Source: Halisarca cf. caerulea (lineage: Eukaryota; Porifera; Demospongiae; Chondrillida; Halisarcidae). From it: a stretch of DNA of 64,000 nucleotides. Under the pieces are notes generated by a model. The model saw only the letters and a list, made by a program, of their open reading frames with translations, was not told where the DNA came from and made no database searches. Within the stretch, counting starts at the first letter, position 1; the number at the start of each line of letters is the position of its first letter. The stretch lies in contig CAUJGJ010000144.1 in the NCBI GenBank assembly GCA_963170055.1, positions 5,001 to 69,000 on the forward strand, given 5' to 3'. Position numbers and translations under genes: made by a program. This document shows, in pieces, positions 52,806 to 64,000 of this stretch.

Positions 52806-53460
52806 TAATAGCACCAGCATATCCAACACTGCACAAAAATGCCTACAGCACTTCAGAAACTTCATGTGTGTCAAATAGGAATATGCGTTGTATTATTGCC
52901 AAATATTGTTATTAGCACCAGCACATCCAACACTACACAAATACGCCCACAGCACTTCAGAAACTTCATGTGCGTCCACTGGGAATGTGCGTAGTGCTAG
53001 TGCCAAATATTGTATTAGCACCTGCATATCCAACACAGCAAAAATTTGCCCACAGAACATAAGAAACTTCATGTGTGTCCACTGGGAATACACGTGGTGC
53101 TAGTGCAAAATATTGGTATTAGCACCAGCACATCTAACACTACACAAACACGCCCACAGCACATCAGAAAATTCATGTGCTTCCACTGGCAATGTGCGTG
53201 GTGCTAGTTCCAAATATTAGTATTAGCACCACATATCCAACACTACACAAATACGCCCTCAGATCTTCAGAAACTTCATGTGTGCCCACTTTGAATGTGC
53301 GTGGTGCTAGTGCCAAATATTGTTATTAGTACCTGCTTATCCAAAACTACACAAATACGCCAAAAGCACTTCAGAAACTTCATGTGTGTCCACTGGGAAT
53401 GTGCAAGTGCTAGTGCAAAATGTTGGTATTAGCACCAGCATATCCAACACTACACAAATA
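52806..53460 (+). repeat. Inverted duplication of divergent satellite, right arm
   Basis: Mirror of 51,036-51,680. The match is lost near 53,460, where ACACCCACAGTACTCATG replaces GCGCCCACAGCACTTC. A second, direct copy of most of this arm lies about 727 bp downstream at 53,640-54,130 (CAGCAAAAATATGCCC, CACAGAACATAAG, CACGCCCTTAGATC). Confidence 0.87.
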
Positions 53461-54400
53461 CACCCACAGTACTCATGAAATTTCATGTGTATCTACTATT
53501 AATGTGCGTGTTAAAATTGCCAAATATTGGTATTAACATCAGTACATACAACACTAAACAAATACGCCCACAGCACTTCAGAAACTTCATGTTTTACCAA
53601 TGGGAATGTAGGTGGTGCTAGTGCCAAATATTGGTATTAGCACCAGCATACCCAACACTACACAAATACGCTTACAGCACTTCAGAAACTTCATGTGTGT
53701 CCACTGGGAATGTGCGTGGTGCTAGTGCCAAATATTGTATTAGCACCAGCATATCCAACACAGCAAAAATATGCCCACAGAACATAAGAAACTTCATGTG
53801 TGTCCACTGGGAATACACGTGGTGCTAGTTCAAAATATTGGTATTAGCACCAGCACATCTAACACTACACAAACACGCCCACAGCACACCAGAAACTTCA
53901 TATGTTTCCACTGGTAATGTGCGTAGTGCTAGTTCCAAATATTAGTATTAGCACCAGCATATCCAACACTACACAAATACGCCCTTAGATCTTCAGAAAC
54001 TTCATGTGTGCCCACTTTGAATATGCGTGGTGCTAGTGCCAAATATTGTTATTAGTACCTACTTATCCAACAATACACAAATACGCCAAAAGCACTTCAG
54101 AAACTTCCTGTGTGTCCACTGGGAATGTGCGTGGTGCTAGTGCCAAATGTTGGTATTAGCACCAGCATATCCAACACTACACAAATGCGCCCACAGCACT
54201 TCAGAAATATCATGTGTGTCCACTTGGAATGTTCGTGGTGCTAGTACCACATATTGGTATTTGCAAAAGCATATCCAACACTACACAAATACGCCCACAG
54301 CACTTCAGAAACTTCATGTGTGTACACTGGGAATGTGCGTGGTGCTAGTGCCAAATATTGGTATTAGCACCAGCATATCCAACATTACACAAATACGCCC
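52806..54400 (+). repeat. 104-bp satellite, divergent start of the right-hand block, + orientation
   Basis: About 15 divergent units. It starts mid-unit (TTTGTAATAGCACC) directly after the broken 21-bp array. It includes the right arm of the inverted duplication and its direct copy. Divergence falls off toward 54,400, where homogenised units begin. Confidence 0.92.
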
Positions 54401-57400
54401 ACAGCACTTCAGAAACTTCATGTGTGTCCACTGGGAATGTGCGTGGTGCTAGTGCCAAATATTGGTATTTGCACCAGCATATACAACACTACACAAATGC
54501 GCCCACAGCACTTCAGAAACCTCATGTGTGTCCACTTGGAATGTTCGTGGTGCTAGTGCCAAATATTCGCATTTGCAAAAGCATATCCAACACTACACAA
54601 ATATGCCCACAGCACTTCAGAAACTTCATGTGTGTCCACTGGGAATGTGCGTGGTGCTAGTGCCAAATATTGGTATTAGCACCAGCATATCCAACATTAC
54701 ACAAATACACCCTCAGCACTTCAGAAACTTCATGTGTGTCCACTGGGAATGTGCGTGGTGCTAGTGCCAAATATTGGTATTAGCACCAGCATATCCAACA
54801 CTACACAAATGCGCCCACAGCACTTCAGAAACTTCATGTGTGTCCACTTGGAATGTACGTGGTCTAGTGCCAAATATTGGTATTTGCAAAAGCATATCCA
54901 ACACTACACAAATACGCCCACAGCACTTCAGAAACTTCATGTGTGTCCACTGGGAATGTGCGTGGTGCTAGTGCCAAATATTGGTATTAGCACCAGCATA
55001 TCCAACACTACACATATACGCCCTCAGCAGTTAAGAAACTTCATGTGTGTCCACTGGGAAAGTGCGTGGTGCTAGTGCCAAATATTGGTATTAGCACCAG
55101 CATATACAACAATACACAAATGCGCCCACAGCACTTCAGAAAGTTCATGTGTGTCCACTGGGAATGTGCGTGGTGCTAGAGCCAAATATTGGTATTAGCA
55201 CCAGCATATCCAACACTACACAAATGCGCTCACAGCATTTCAGAAAGGTCATGTGTGTCCTCTGGGAATGTGCGTGGTGCTAGTGCCAAATATTGGTATT
55301 AGCACCAGCATATCCAACACTACACAAATACGCCCACTCACTTCAGAAACTTCATGTGTGTCCACTGGGAATGTGCGTGGTGCTAGTGCCAAATATTGGT
55401 ATTAGCACCAGCATATCCAACACTACACAAATACGCCCTCAGCAGTTCCGAAACTTTATGTGTGTCCACTGGAAATGTGCGTGGTGCTAGTGCCAAATAT
55501 TGGTATTTGCACCAGTATAGGCAACACTACACAAATGCGCCCACAGCACTTCAGAAACTACATGTGTGTCCCCTGGGAATGTGCGTGGTGCTAGTGCCAA
55601 ATATTGGTATTAGCACCAGCATCTCCAACACTACACAAATGCGCTCAAAGCACTTCAGAAAGGTCATGTTGTCCACTGCGATTGTGCGCGGTGCTAGTGC
55701 CAAATAATAGTATTTGCACCAGCATATCCAACACTACACAAATACGCCCACAGCACTTCAGAAACTTCATGTGTGTCCACTGGGAATGTGCGTGGTGCTA
55801 GTGCCAAATATTGGTATTAGCACCAGCATATCCAACACTACACAAATACGCCCACAGCACTTCAGAAACTTCATGTGTGTCCACTGGGAATGTGCGTGGT
55901 TCTAGTGCCAAATATTGGTATTAGAACCAGCATATCCAACACTACGCAAATACGCCCACAGCACTTCAGAAACTTCATGTGTATCCCCTGGGAATTTGCG
56001 TCGTGCTAGTGCCAATTATTGGTATTAGCACCAGCATGTACAACACTACACAAATACGCCCACAGCACTTCAGAATCTTCATGTGTGTCTACTGGGAATG
56101 TGCGCGGAACTAGTGCCAAATATTGGTATTAGCACCAGCATATCCAACACTACACAAATACGCCCACAGCACTTCAGAAACTTCATCTGTGTCCACTGGG
56201 AATGTGCGTGGTGCTAGTGCCAAATATTGGTATTAGCACCAGCATATCCAACATTACACACATACGCCCACAGCACTTCAGAAACTTCATGTGTGTCCCC
56301 TGGGAATGTGCGTGGTGCTAGTGCCAAATATTGGTATTAGCACCAGCATATCCAACATTACACACATACGCCCCCAGCACTTCAGAAACTTCATGTGTGT
56401 CCACTGGGAATGTGCGTGGTGCTAGTGCCAAATATTGGTATTAGCACCAGCATATCCAACACTACACAAATACGCCCTCAGCAGTTCAGAAACTTCATGT
56501 GTGTCCACTGTAAATGTGCGTGGTGCTAGTGCCAAATATTGGTATTAGCACCAGCATATCCAACACTACACAAATACGCCCACAGCACTTCAGAAACTTC
56601 ATGTGTGTCCACTGGGAATGTGCGTGGTGCTAGTGCCAAATATTGGTATTACCACCAGCATATCCAACACTACACAAATACGCCCACAGCACTTCAGAAA
56701 CTTCATGTGTGTCCACTGGGAATGTGCGTGGTGCTAGTGCCAAATATTGGTATTAGCACCAGCATATCCAACACTACGCAAATACGCCCACAGCACTTCA
56801 GAAACTTCATGTGTATCCCCTGGGAATTTGCGTCGTGCTAGTGCCAAATATTGGTATTAGCACCAGCATGTACAACACTACACAAATACGCCCACAGCAC
56901 TTCAGAAACTTCATCTATGTCCACTGGGAATGTGCGTGGTGCTAGTGCCAAATATTGGTATCAGCACCAGCATATCCAACACTACACAAATACGCCCACA
57001 GCACTTCAGAAACTTCATGTGTGTCCACTGGGATTGTGCGTGGTGCTAGTGCCAAATATTGGTATTAGCACCAGCATATCCAACACTACACAAATACGCC
57101 CACAGCACTTCAGAAACTTCATGTGTGTCCTCTGGGAATGTGCGTGGTGCTAGTGCCAAATATTGGTATTAGCACCAGCATATCCAACATTACACACAAA
57201 CGCCCACACCACTTCAGAAACTTCATGTGTGTCCACTGGGAATGTGCGTGGTGCTAGTGCCAAATATTGGTATTAGCACCAGCATATCCAACATTACACA
57301 CATACGCCCACAGCACTTCAGAAACTTCATGTGTGTCCCCTGGGAATGTGCGTGGTGCTAGTGCCAAATATTGGTATTAGCACCAGCATATCCAACACTA

Positions 57401-60114
57401 CACAAATACGCCCTCAGCAGTTCAGAAACTTCATGTGTGTCCACTGGAAATGTGCGTGGTGCTAGTGCCAAATATTGGTATTTGCACCAGTATAGGCAAC
57501 ACTACACAAATGCGCCCACAGCACTTCAGAAACTACATGTGTGTCCCCTGGGAATGTGCGTGGTGCTAGTGCCAAATATTGGTATTAGCACCAGCATCTC
57601 CAACACTACACAAATGCGCTCAAAGCACTTCAGAAAGGTCATGTTGTCCACTGCGATTGTGCGCGGTGCTAGTGCCAAATAATAGTATTTGCACCAGCAT
57701 ATCCAACACTACACAAATACGCCCACAGCACTTCAGAAACTTCATGTGTGTCCACTGGGAATGTGCGTGGTGCTAGTGCCAAATATTGGTATTAGCACCA
57801 GCATATCCAACACTACACAAATACGCCCACAGCACTTCAGAAACTTCATGTGTGTCCACTGGGAATGTGCGTGGTTCTAGTGCCAAATATTGGTATTAGA
57901 ACCAGCATATCCAGCACTACGCAAATACGCCCACAGCACTTCAGAAACTTCATGTGTATCCCCTGGGAATTTGCGTCGTGCTAGTGCCAATTATTGGTAT
58001 TAGCACCAGCATGTTCAACACTACACAAATACGCCCACAGCACTTCAGAATCTTCATGTGTGTCCACTGGGAATGTGCGCGGAGCTTGTGCCAAATATTG
58101 GTATTAGCACCAGCATATCCAACACTACACAAATACGCCCACAGCACTTCAGAAACTTCATGTGTGTCCACTGGGAATGTGCGTGGTGCTAGTGCCAAAT
58201 ATTGGTATTAGCACCAGCATATCCAACATTACACACATACGCCCACAGCACTTCAGAAACTTCATGTGTGTCCACTGGGAATGTGCGTGGTGCTAGTGCC
58301 AAATATTGGTATTAGCACCAGCATATCCAACATTACACACATACGCCCCCAGCACTTCAGAAACTTCATGTGTGTCCACTGGGAATGTGCGTGGTGCTAG
58401 TGCCAAATATTGGTATTAGCACCAGCATATCCAACACTACACAAATACGCCCTCAGCAGTTCAGAAACTTCATGTGTGTCCACTGTAAATGTGCGTGGTG
58501 CTAGTGCCAAATATTGGTATTAGCACCAGCATATCCAACACTACACAAATACGCCCACAGCACTTCAGAAACTTCATGTGTGTCCACTGGGAATGTGCGT
58601 GGTGCTAGTGCCAAATATTGGTATTACCACCAGCATATCCAACACTACACAAATACGCCCACAGCACTTCAGAAACTTCATGTGTGTCCACTGGGAATGT
58701 GCGTGGTGCTAGTGCCAAATATTGGTATTAGCACCAGCATATCCAACACTACGCAAATACGCCCACAGCACTTCAGAAACTTCATGTGTATCCCCTGGGA
58801 ATTTGCGTCGTGCTAGTGCCAAATATTGGTATTAGCACCAGTATGTACAACACTACACAAATACGCCCACAGCACTTCAGAAACTTCATCTGTGTCCACT
58901 GGGAATGTGCGTGGTGCTAGTGCCAAATATTGGTATCAGCACCAGCATATCCAACACTACACAAATACGCCCACAGCACTTCAGAAACTTCATGTGTGTC
59001 CACTGGGATTGTGCGTGGTGCTAGTGCAAAATATTGGTATTAGCACCAGCATATCCAACACTACACAAATACGCCCACAGCACTTCAGAAACTTCATGTG
59101 TGTACTCTGGGAATGTGCGTGGTGCTAGTGCCAAATATTGGTATTAGCACCAGCATATCCAACATTACACACATACGCCCACAGCACTTCAGAAACTTCA
59201 TGTGTGTCCCCTGGGAATGTGCGTGGTGCTAGTGCCAAATATTGGTATTAGCACCAGCATATCCAACACTACACAAATACGCCCTCAGCAGTTCAGAAAC
59301 TTCATGTGTGTCCACTGGAAATGTGCGTGGTGCTAGTGCCAAATATTGGTATTTGCACCAGCATATCCAACACTACACAAATGCGCCCACAGCACTTCAA
59401 AAACTACATGTGTGTCCCCTGGGAATGTGCGTGGTGCTAGTGCCAAATATTGGTATTAGCACCAGCATATCCAACACTACACAAATGCGCTCACAGCACT
59501 TCAGAAAGGTCATGTGGGTCCACTAGGATTGTGCGCGGTGCTAGTGCCAAATAATGGTATTAGCACCAGCATATCCAACACTACACAAATACGCCCACAG
59601 CACTTCAGAAACTTCATGTGTGTCCACTGGGAATGTGCGTGGTGCTAGTGCCAAATATTGGTATTAGCACCAGCATATCCAACACTACGCAAATACGCCC
59701 ACAGCACTTCAGAAACTTCATGTGTGTCCCCTGGGAATGTGCGTGGTGCTAGTGCCAAATAATGGTATTAGCACCAGCATATCCAACACTACACAAATAC
59801 GCCCACAGCACTTCAGAAACTTCATGTGTGTCCCCTGGGAATGTGCGTGGTGCTAAGCCAAATATTGGTATTACCACCAGCATGTGCAACACTACACAAA
59901 TACGCCCACAGCACTTCAGAATCTTCATGTGTGTCCACTGGGAATGTGCGCGGTGCTAGTGCCAAATATTGGTATTAGCACCAGCATATCCAACACTACA
60001 CAAATACGCCCACAGCACTTCAGAAACGTCATGTGTGTCCACTGGGATTGTGCGTGGTGCTAGTGCCAAATATTGGTATTAGCACCAGCATATCCAACAT
60101 TGCACACATACGCC
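54400..60114 (+). repeat. 5,715-bp tandem segment, copy 1
   Basis: Markers recur 5,715 bp further on (55 units less 5 bp): 54,462/60,177, 55,293/61,008, 56,539/62,254, 57,371/63,086 and 57,954/63,669. Shared oddities include the shortened GCCCACTCACTTCAG unit near 55,332 and GGTCATGTTGTCC near 55,664. Single-base differences exist, for example ATACACCCTCAGC near 54,707 against ATACGCCCACAGC. Confidence 0.86.
55350..59145 (+). repeat. Nested ~1,975-bp tandem pair inside 5,715-bp copy 1
   Basis: 55,350-57,170 recurs at about 57,325-59,145 (55,396/57,371, 55,604/57,579, 56,539/58,514 and 56,851/58,826). The second 5,715-bp copy shows the same arrangement as far as the window allows. Edges are approximate. 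Confidence 0.8.
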
Positions 60115-63100
60115 CACAGCACTTCAGAAACTTCATGTGTGTCCACTGGGAATGTGCGTGGTGCTAGTGCCAAATATTGGTATTTGCACCAGCATATACA
60201 ACACTACACAAATGCGCCCACAGCACTTCAGAAACCTCATGTGTGTCCACTTGGAATGTTCGTGGTGCTAGTGCCAAATATTCGCATTTGCAAAAGCATA
60301 TCCAACACTACACAAATATGCCCACAGCACTTCAGAAACTTCATGTGTGTCCACTGGGAATGTGCGTGGTGCTAGTGCCAAATATTGGTATTAGCACCAG
60401 CATATCCAACATTACACAAATACGCCCACAGCACTTCAGAAACTTCATGTGTGTCCACTGGGAATGTGCGTGGTGCTAGTGCCAAATATTGGTATTAGCA
60501 CCAGCATATCCAACACTACACAAATGCGCCCACAGCACTTTAGAAACTTCATGTGTGTCCACTTGGAATGTACGTGGTCTAGTGCCAAATATTGGTATTT
60601 GCAAAAGCATATCCAACACTACACAAATACGCCCACAGCACTTCAGAAACTTCATGTGTGTCCACTGGGAATGTGCGTGGTGCTAGTGCCAAATATTGGT
60701 ATTAGCACCAGCATATCCAACACTACACATATACGCCCTCAGCAGTTAAGAAACTTCATGTGTGTCCACTGGGAATGTGCGTGGTGCTAGTGCCAAATAT
60801 TGGTATTAGCACCAGCATATACAACAATACACAAATGCGCCCACAGCACTTCAGAAAGTTCATGTGTGTCCACTGGGAATGTGCGTGGTGCTAGAGCCAA
60901 ATATTGGTATTAGCACCAGCATATCCAACACTACACAAATGCGCTCACAGCACTTCAGAAAGGTCATGTGTGTCCTCTGGGAATGTGCGTGGTGCTAGTG
61001 CCAAATATTGGTATTAGCACCAGCATATCCAACACTACACAAATACGCCCACTCACTTCAGAAACTTCATGTGTGTCCACTGGGAATGTGCGTGGTGCTA
61101 GTGCCAAATATTGGTATTAGCACCAGCATATCCAACACTACACAAATACGCCCTCAGCAGTTCCGAAACTTTATGTGTGTCCACTGGAAATGTGCGTGGT
61201 GCTAGTGCCAAATATTGGTATTTGCACCAGTATAGGCAACACTACACAAATGCGCCCACAGCACTTCAGAAACTACATGTGTGTCCCCTGGGAATGTGCG
61301 TGGTGCTAGTGCCAAATATTGGTATTAGCACCAGCATCTCCAACACTACACAAATGCGCTCAAAGCACTTCAGAAAGGTCATGTTGTCCACTGCGATTGT
61401 GCGCGGTGCTAGTGCCAAATAATAGTATTTGCACCAGCATATCCAACACTACACAAATACGCCCACAGCACTTCAGAAACTTCATGTGTGTCCACTGGGA
61501 ATGTGCGTGGTGCTAGTGCCAAATATTGGTATTAGCACCAGCATATCCAACACTACACAAATACGCCCACAGCACTTCAGAAACTTCATGTGTGTCCACT
61601 GGGAATGTGCGTGGTTCTAGTGCCAAATATTGGTATTAGAACCAGCATATCCAACACTACGCAAATACGCCCACAGCACTTCAGAAACTTCATGTGTATC
61701 CCCTGGGAATTTGCGTCGTGCTAGTGCCAATTATTGGTATTAGCACCAGAATGTACAACACTACACAAATACGCCCACAGCACTTCAGAATCTTCATGTG
61801 TGTCCACTGGGAATGTGCGCGGAACTAGTGCCAAATATTGGTATTAGCACCAGCATATCCAACACTACACAAATACGCCCACAGCACTTCAGAAACTTCA
61901 TCTGTGTCCACTGGGAATGTGCGTGGTGCTAGTGCAAAATATTGGTATTAGCACCAGCATATCCAACATTACACACATACGCCCACAGCACTTCAGAAAC
62001 TTCATGTGTGTCCCCTGGGAATGTGCGTGGTGCTAGTGCCAAATATTGGTATTAGCACCAGCATATCCAACATTACACACATACGCCCCCAGCACTTCAG
62101 AAACTTCATGTGTGTCCACTGGGAATGTGCGTGGTGCTAGTGCCAAATATTGGTATTAGCACCAGCATATCCAACACTACACAAATACGCCCTCAGCAGT
62201 TCAGAAACTTCATGTGTGTCCACTGTAAATGTGCGTGGTGCTAGTGCCAAATATTGGTATTAGCACCAGCATATCCAACACTACACAAATACGCCCACAG
62301 CACTTCAGAAACTTCATGTGTGTCCACTGGGAATGTGCGTGGTGCTAGTGCCAAATATTGGTATTACCACCAGCATATCCAACACTACACAAATACGCCC
62401 ACAGCACTTCAGAAACTTCATGTGTGTCCACTGGGAATGTGCGTGGTGCTAGTGCCAAATATTGGTATTAGCACCAGCATATCCAACACTACGCAAATAC
62501 GCCCACAGCACTTCAGAAACTTCATGTGTATCCCCTGGGAATTTGCGTCGTGCTAGTGCCAAATATTGGTATTAGCACCAGCATGTACAACACTACACAA
62601 ATACGCCCACAGCACTTCAGAAACTTCATCTGTGTCCACTGGGAATGTGCGTGGTGCTAGTGCCAAATATTGGTATCAGCACCAGCATATCCAACACTAC
62701 ACAAATACGCCCACAGCACTTCAGAAACTTCATGTGTGTCCACTGGGAATGTGCGTGGTGCTAGTGCCAAATATTGGTATTAGCACCAGCATATCCAACA
62801 CTACACAAATACGCCCACAGCACTTCAGAAACTTCATGTGTGTACTCTGGGAATGTGCGTGGTGCTAGTGCCAAATATTGGTATTAGCACCAGCATATCC
62901 AACATTACACACATACGCCCACACCACTTCAGAAACTTCATGTGTGTCCACTGGGAATGTGCGTGGTGCTAGTGCCAAATATTGGTATTAGCACCAGCAT
63001 ATCCAACATTACACACATACGCCCACAGCACTTCAGAAACTTCATGTGTGTCCCCTGGGAATGTGCGTGGTGCTAGTGCCAAATATTGGTATTAGCACCA

Positions 63101-64000
63101 GCATATCCAACACTACACAAATACGCCCTCAGCAGTTCAGAAACTTCATGTGTGTCCACTGGAAATGTGCGTGGTGCTAGTGCCAAATATTGGTATTTGC
63201 ACCAGTATAGGCAACACTACACAAATGCGCCCACAGCACTTCAGAAACTACATGTGTGTCCCCTGGGAATGTGCGTGGTGCTAGTGCCAAATATTGGTAT
63301 TAGCACCAGCATCTCCAACACTACACAAATGCGCTCAAAGCACTTCAGAAAGGTCATGTTGTCCACTGCGATTGTGCGCGGTGCTAGTGCCAAATAATAG
63401 TATTTGCACCAGCATATCCAACACTACACAAATACGCCCACAGCACTTCAGAAACTTCATGTGTGTCCACTGGGAATGTGCGTGGTGCTAGTGCCAAATA
63501 TTGGTATTAGCACCAGCATATCCAACACTACACAAATACGCCCACAGCACTTCAGAAACTTCATGTGTGTCCACTGGGAATGTGCGTGGTTCTAGTGCCA
63601 AATATTGGTATTAGAACCAGCATATCCAGCACTACGCAAATACGCCCACAGCACTTCAGAAACTTCATGTGTATCCCCTGGGAATTTGCGTCGTGCTAGT
63701 GCCAATTATTGGTATTAGCACCAGCATGTACAACACTACACAAATACGCCCACAGCACTTCAGAATCTTCATGTGTGTCCACTGGGAATGTGCGCGGAGC
63801 TTGTGCCAAATATTGGTATTAGCACCAGCATATCCAACACTACACAAATACGCCCACAGCACTTCAGAAACTTCATCTGTGTCCACTGGGAATGTGCGTG
63901 GTGCTAGTGCCAAATATTGGTATTAGCACCAGCATATCCAACATTACACACATACGCCCACAGCACTTCAGAAACTTCATGTGTGTCCACTGGGAATGTG
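60115..64000 (+). repeat. 5,715-bp tandem segment, copy 2, cut by the window end
   Basis: Follows copy 1 in order to the last base of the window, so the full copy (to about 65,829 if complete) is not seen. Confidence 0.84.
62757..62787 (+). other. Representative hairpin-forming dyad of the 104-bp unit
   Basis: The left arm GGTGCTAGTGCCAA (62,757-62,770) and right arm TTGGTATTAGCACC (62,774-62,787) flank ATA. The arms are complementary at 12 of 14 positions, and both mismatches are G opposite T, which are allowed wobbles in RNA. The motif recurs in most units of the array, in + orientation at 3873-6769 and after 52,806, and inverted in between. No transcription signal was recognised beside it, so a function is not shown. 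Confidence 0.7.

Larger units (their letters stand above)
54401..64000 (+). repeat. 104-bp satellite, right-hand block, sector D with ~5.7-kb duplication
   Basis: About 92 units in + orientation, running off the window edge. The marker set differs from the inverted block: GTATAGGCAACAC, CATCTCCAACAC, AAATAATAGTATTTGC, TGTGTATCCCCTGGG, AATTTGCGTCGTGC, CAGCATGTACAACAC and TTACCACCAGC. Markers repeat at 5,715 bp. All open frames are satellite by-products limited by recurring TAG codons. Confidence 0.93.

Noticed and set aside
3873..64000. Many 60-155-codon open frames with recurring protein phrases on both strands
   Set aside because: They are the satellite read in frame. 104 is not a multiple of three, so each frame cycles through all three phases and normally meets a TAG in TGCTAG or TATTAG within about 300 bp. 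Longer ones only reflect loss of one TAG. No start context, splice pattern or known domain.
3873..64000. CRISPR array
   Set aside because: Repeats are contiguous 104-bp units without unique spacers, next to a eukaryotic telomere.
3873..64000. CCAAATATTGG as an SRF (CArG) site
   Set aside because: Seven A/T bases lie between CC and GG where the consensus has six. It is better explained as the tip of the hairpin.
3873..64000. Centromeric satellite with CENP-B boxes
   Set aside because: The unit has no TTCG...CGGG motif, and the position beside telomeric repeat fits a subtelomeric satellite.

Overview
This window is the end of a eukaryotic chromosome, probably from an animal. It opens on the + strand with CCCTAA (TTAGGG-type) telomere repeat and continues through nested subtelomeric tandem repeats. 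I found no credible protein-coding gene, tRNA, rRNA or CRISPR array. Open frames here are by-products of tandem repeats without stop codons. TTAGGG telomeres and a piggyBac-like element fit a metazoan outside the arthropods and nematodes, but the species cannot be named from sequence alone.

Layout. 1-96: short, interrupted telomeric tract. 165-1104: 66-bp minisatellite with a four-unit (263-bp) higher-order repeat, followed by decayed relatives to 1437. 1438-1524: interstitial telomeric tract that folds back on itself (CCCTAA units meeting GGGTTA units). 1532-3872: 60-63-bp minisatellite, interrupted by a 1,007-bp piggyBac-like non-autonomous transposon (1825-2831, TTAA on both sides) and by a 21-bp minisatellite (3292-3489).

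From 3873 to the end almost everything is one 104-bp satellite, roughly 570 copies. Its orientation changes twice: + at 3873-6769, - at 6770-52241, and + again from about 52,806 to 64,000. Divergent units lie at 3873-6769 and about 51,060-54,100. The interior blocks are homogenised and carry large recent tandem duplications of about 6,866 bp, 4,372 bp and 5,715 bp, with nested duplications of about 1,872, 1,978, 1,975 and 937 bp.

The distal satellite edge at 3292-3873 (21-bp minisatellite, 60-bp minisatellite, then satellite) recurs in mirror image at 52,241-52,799, with the same satellite/minisatellite junction. The 6.77-52.8 kb block is therefore an inverted counterpart of the distal edge. 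This points to a fold-back or inverted-duplication history at this chromosome end, or to an assembly join at 6769/6770.

The most interesting undescribed element is a 31-nt dyad in the 104-bp unit. As RNA from the + strand of the unit it can fold into a 14-bp hairpin with two G-U wobbles. The complementary RNA has A-C mismatches at those positions, so the array could yield structured RNA from one strand only, and the inverted blocks would change which genomic strand that is. Nothing in the sequence shows that it is transcribed.
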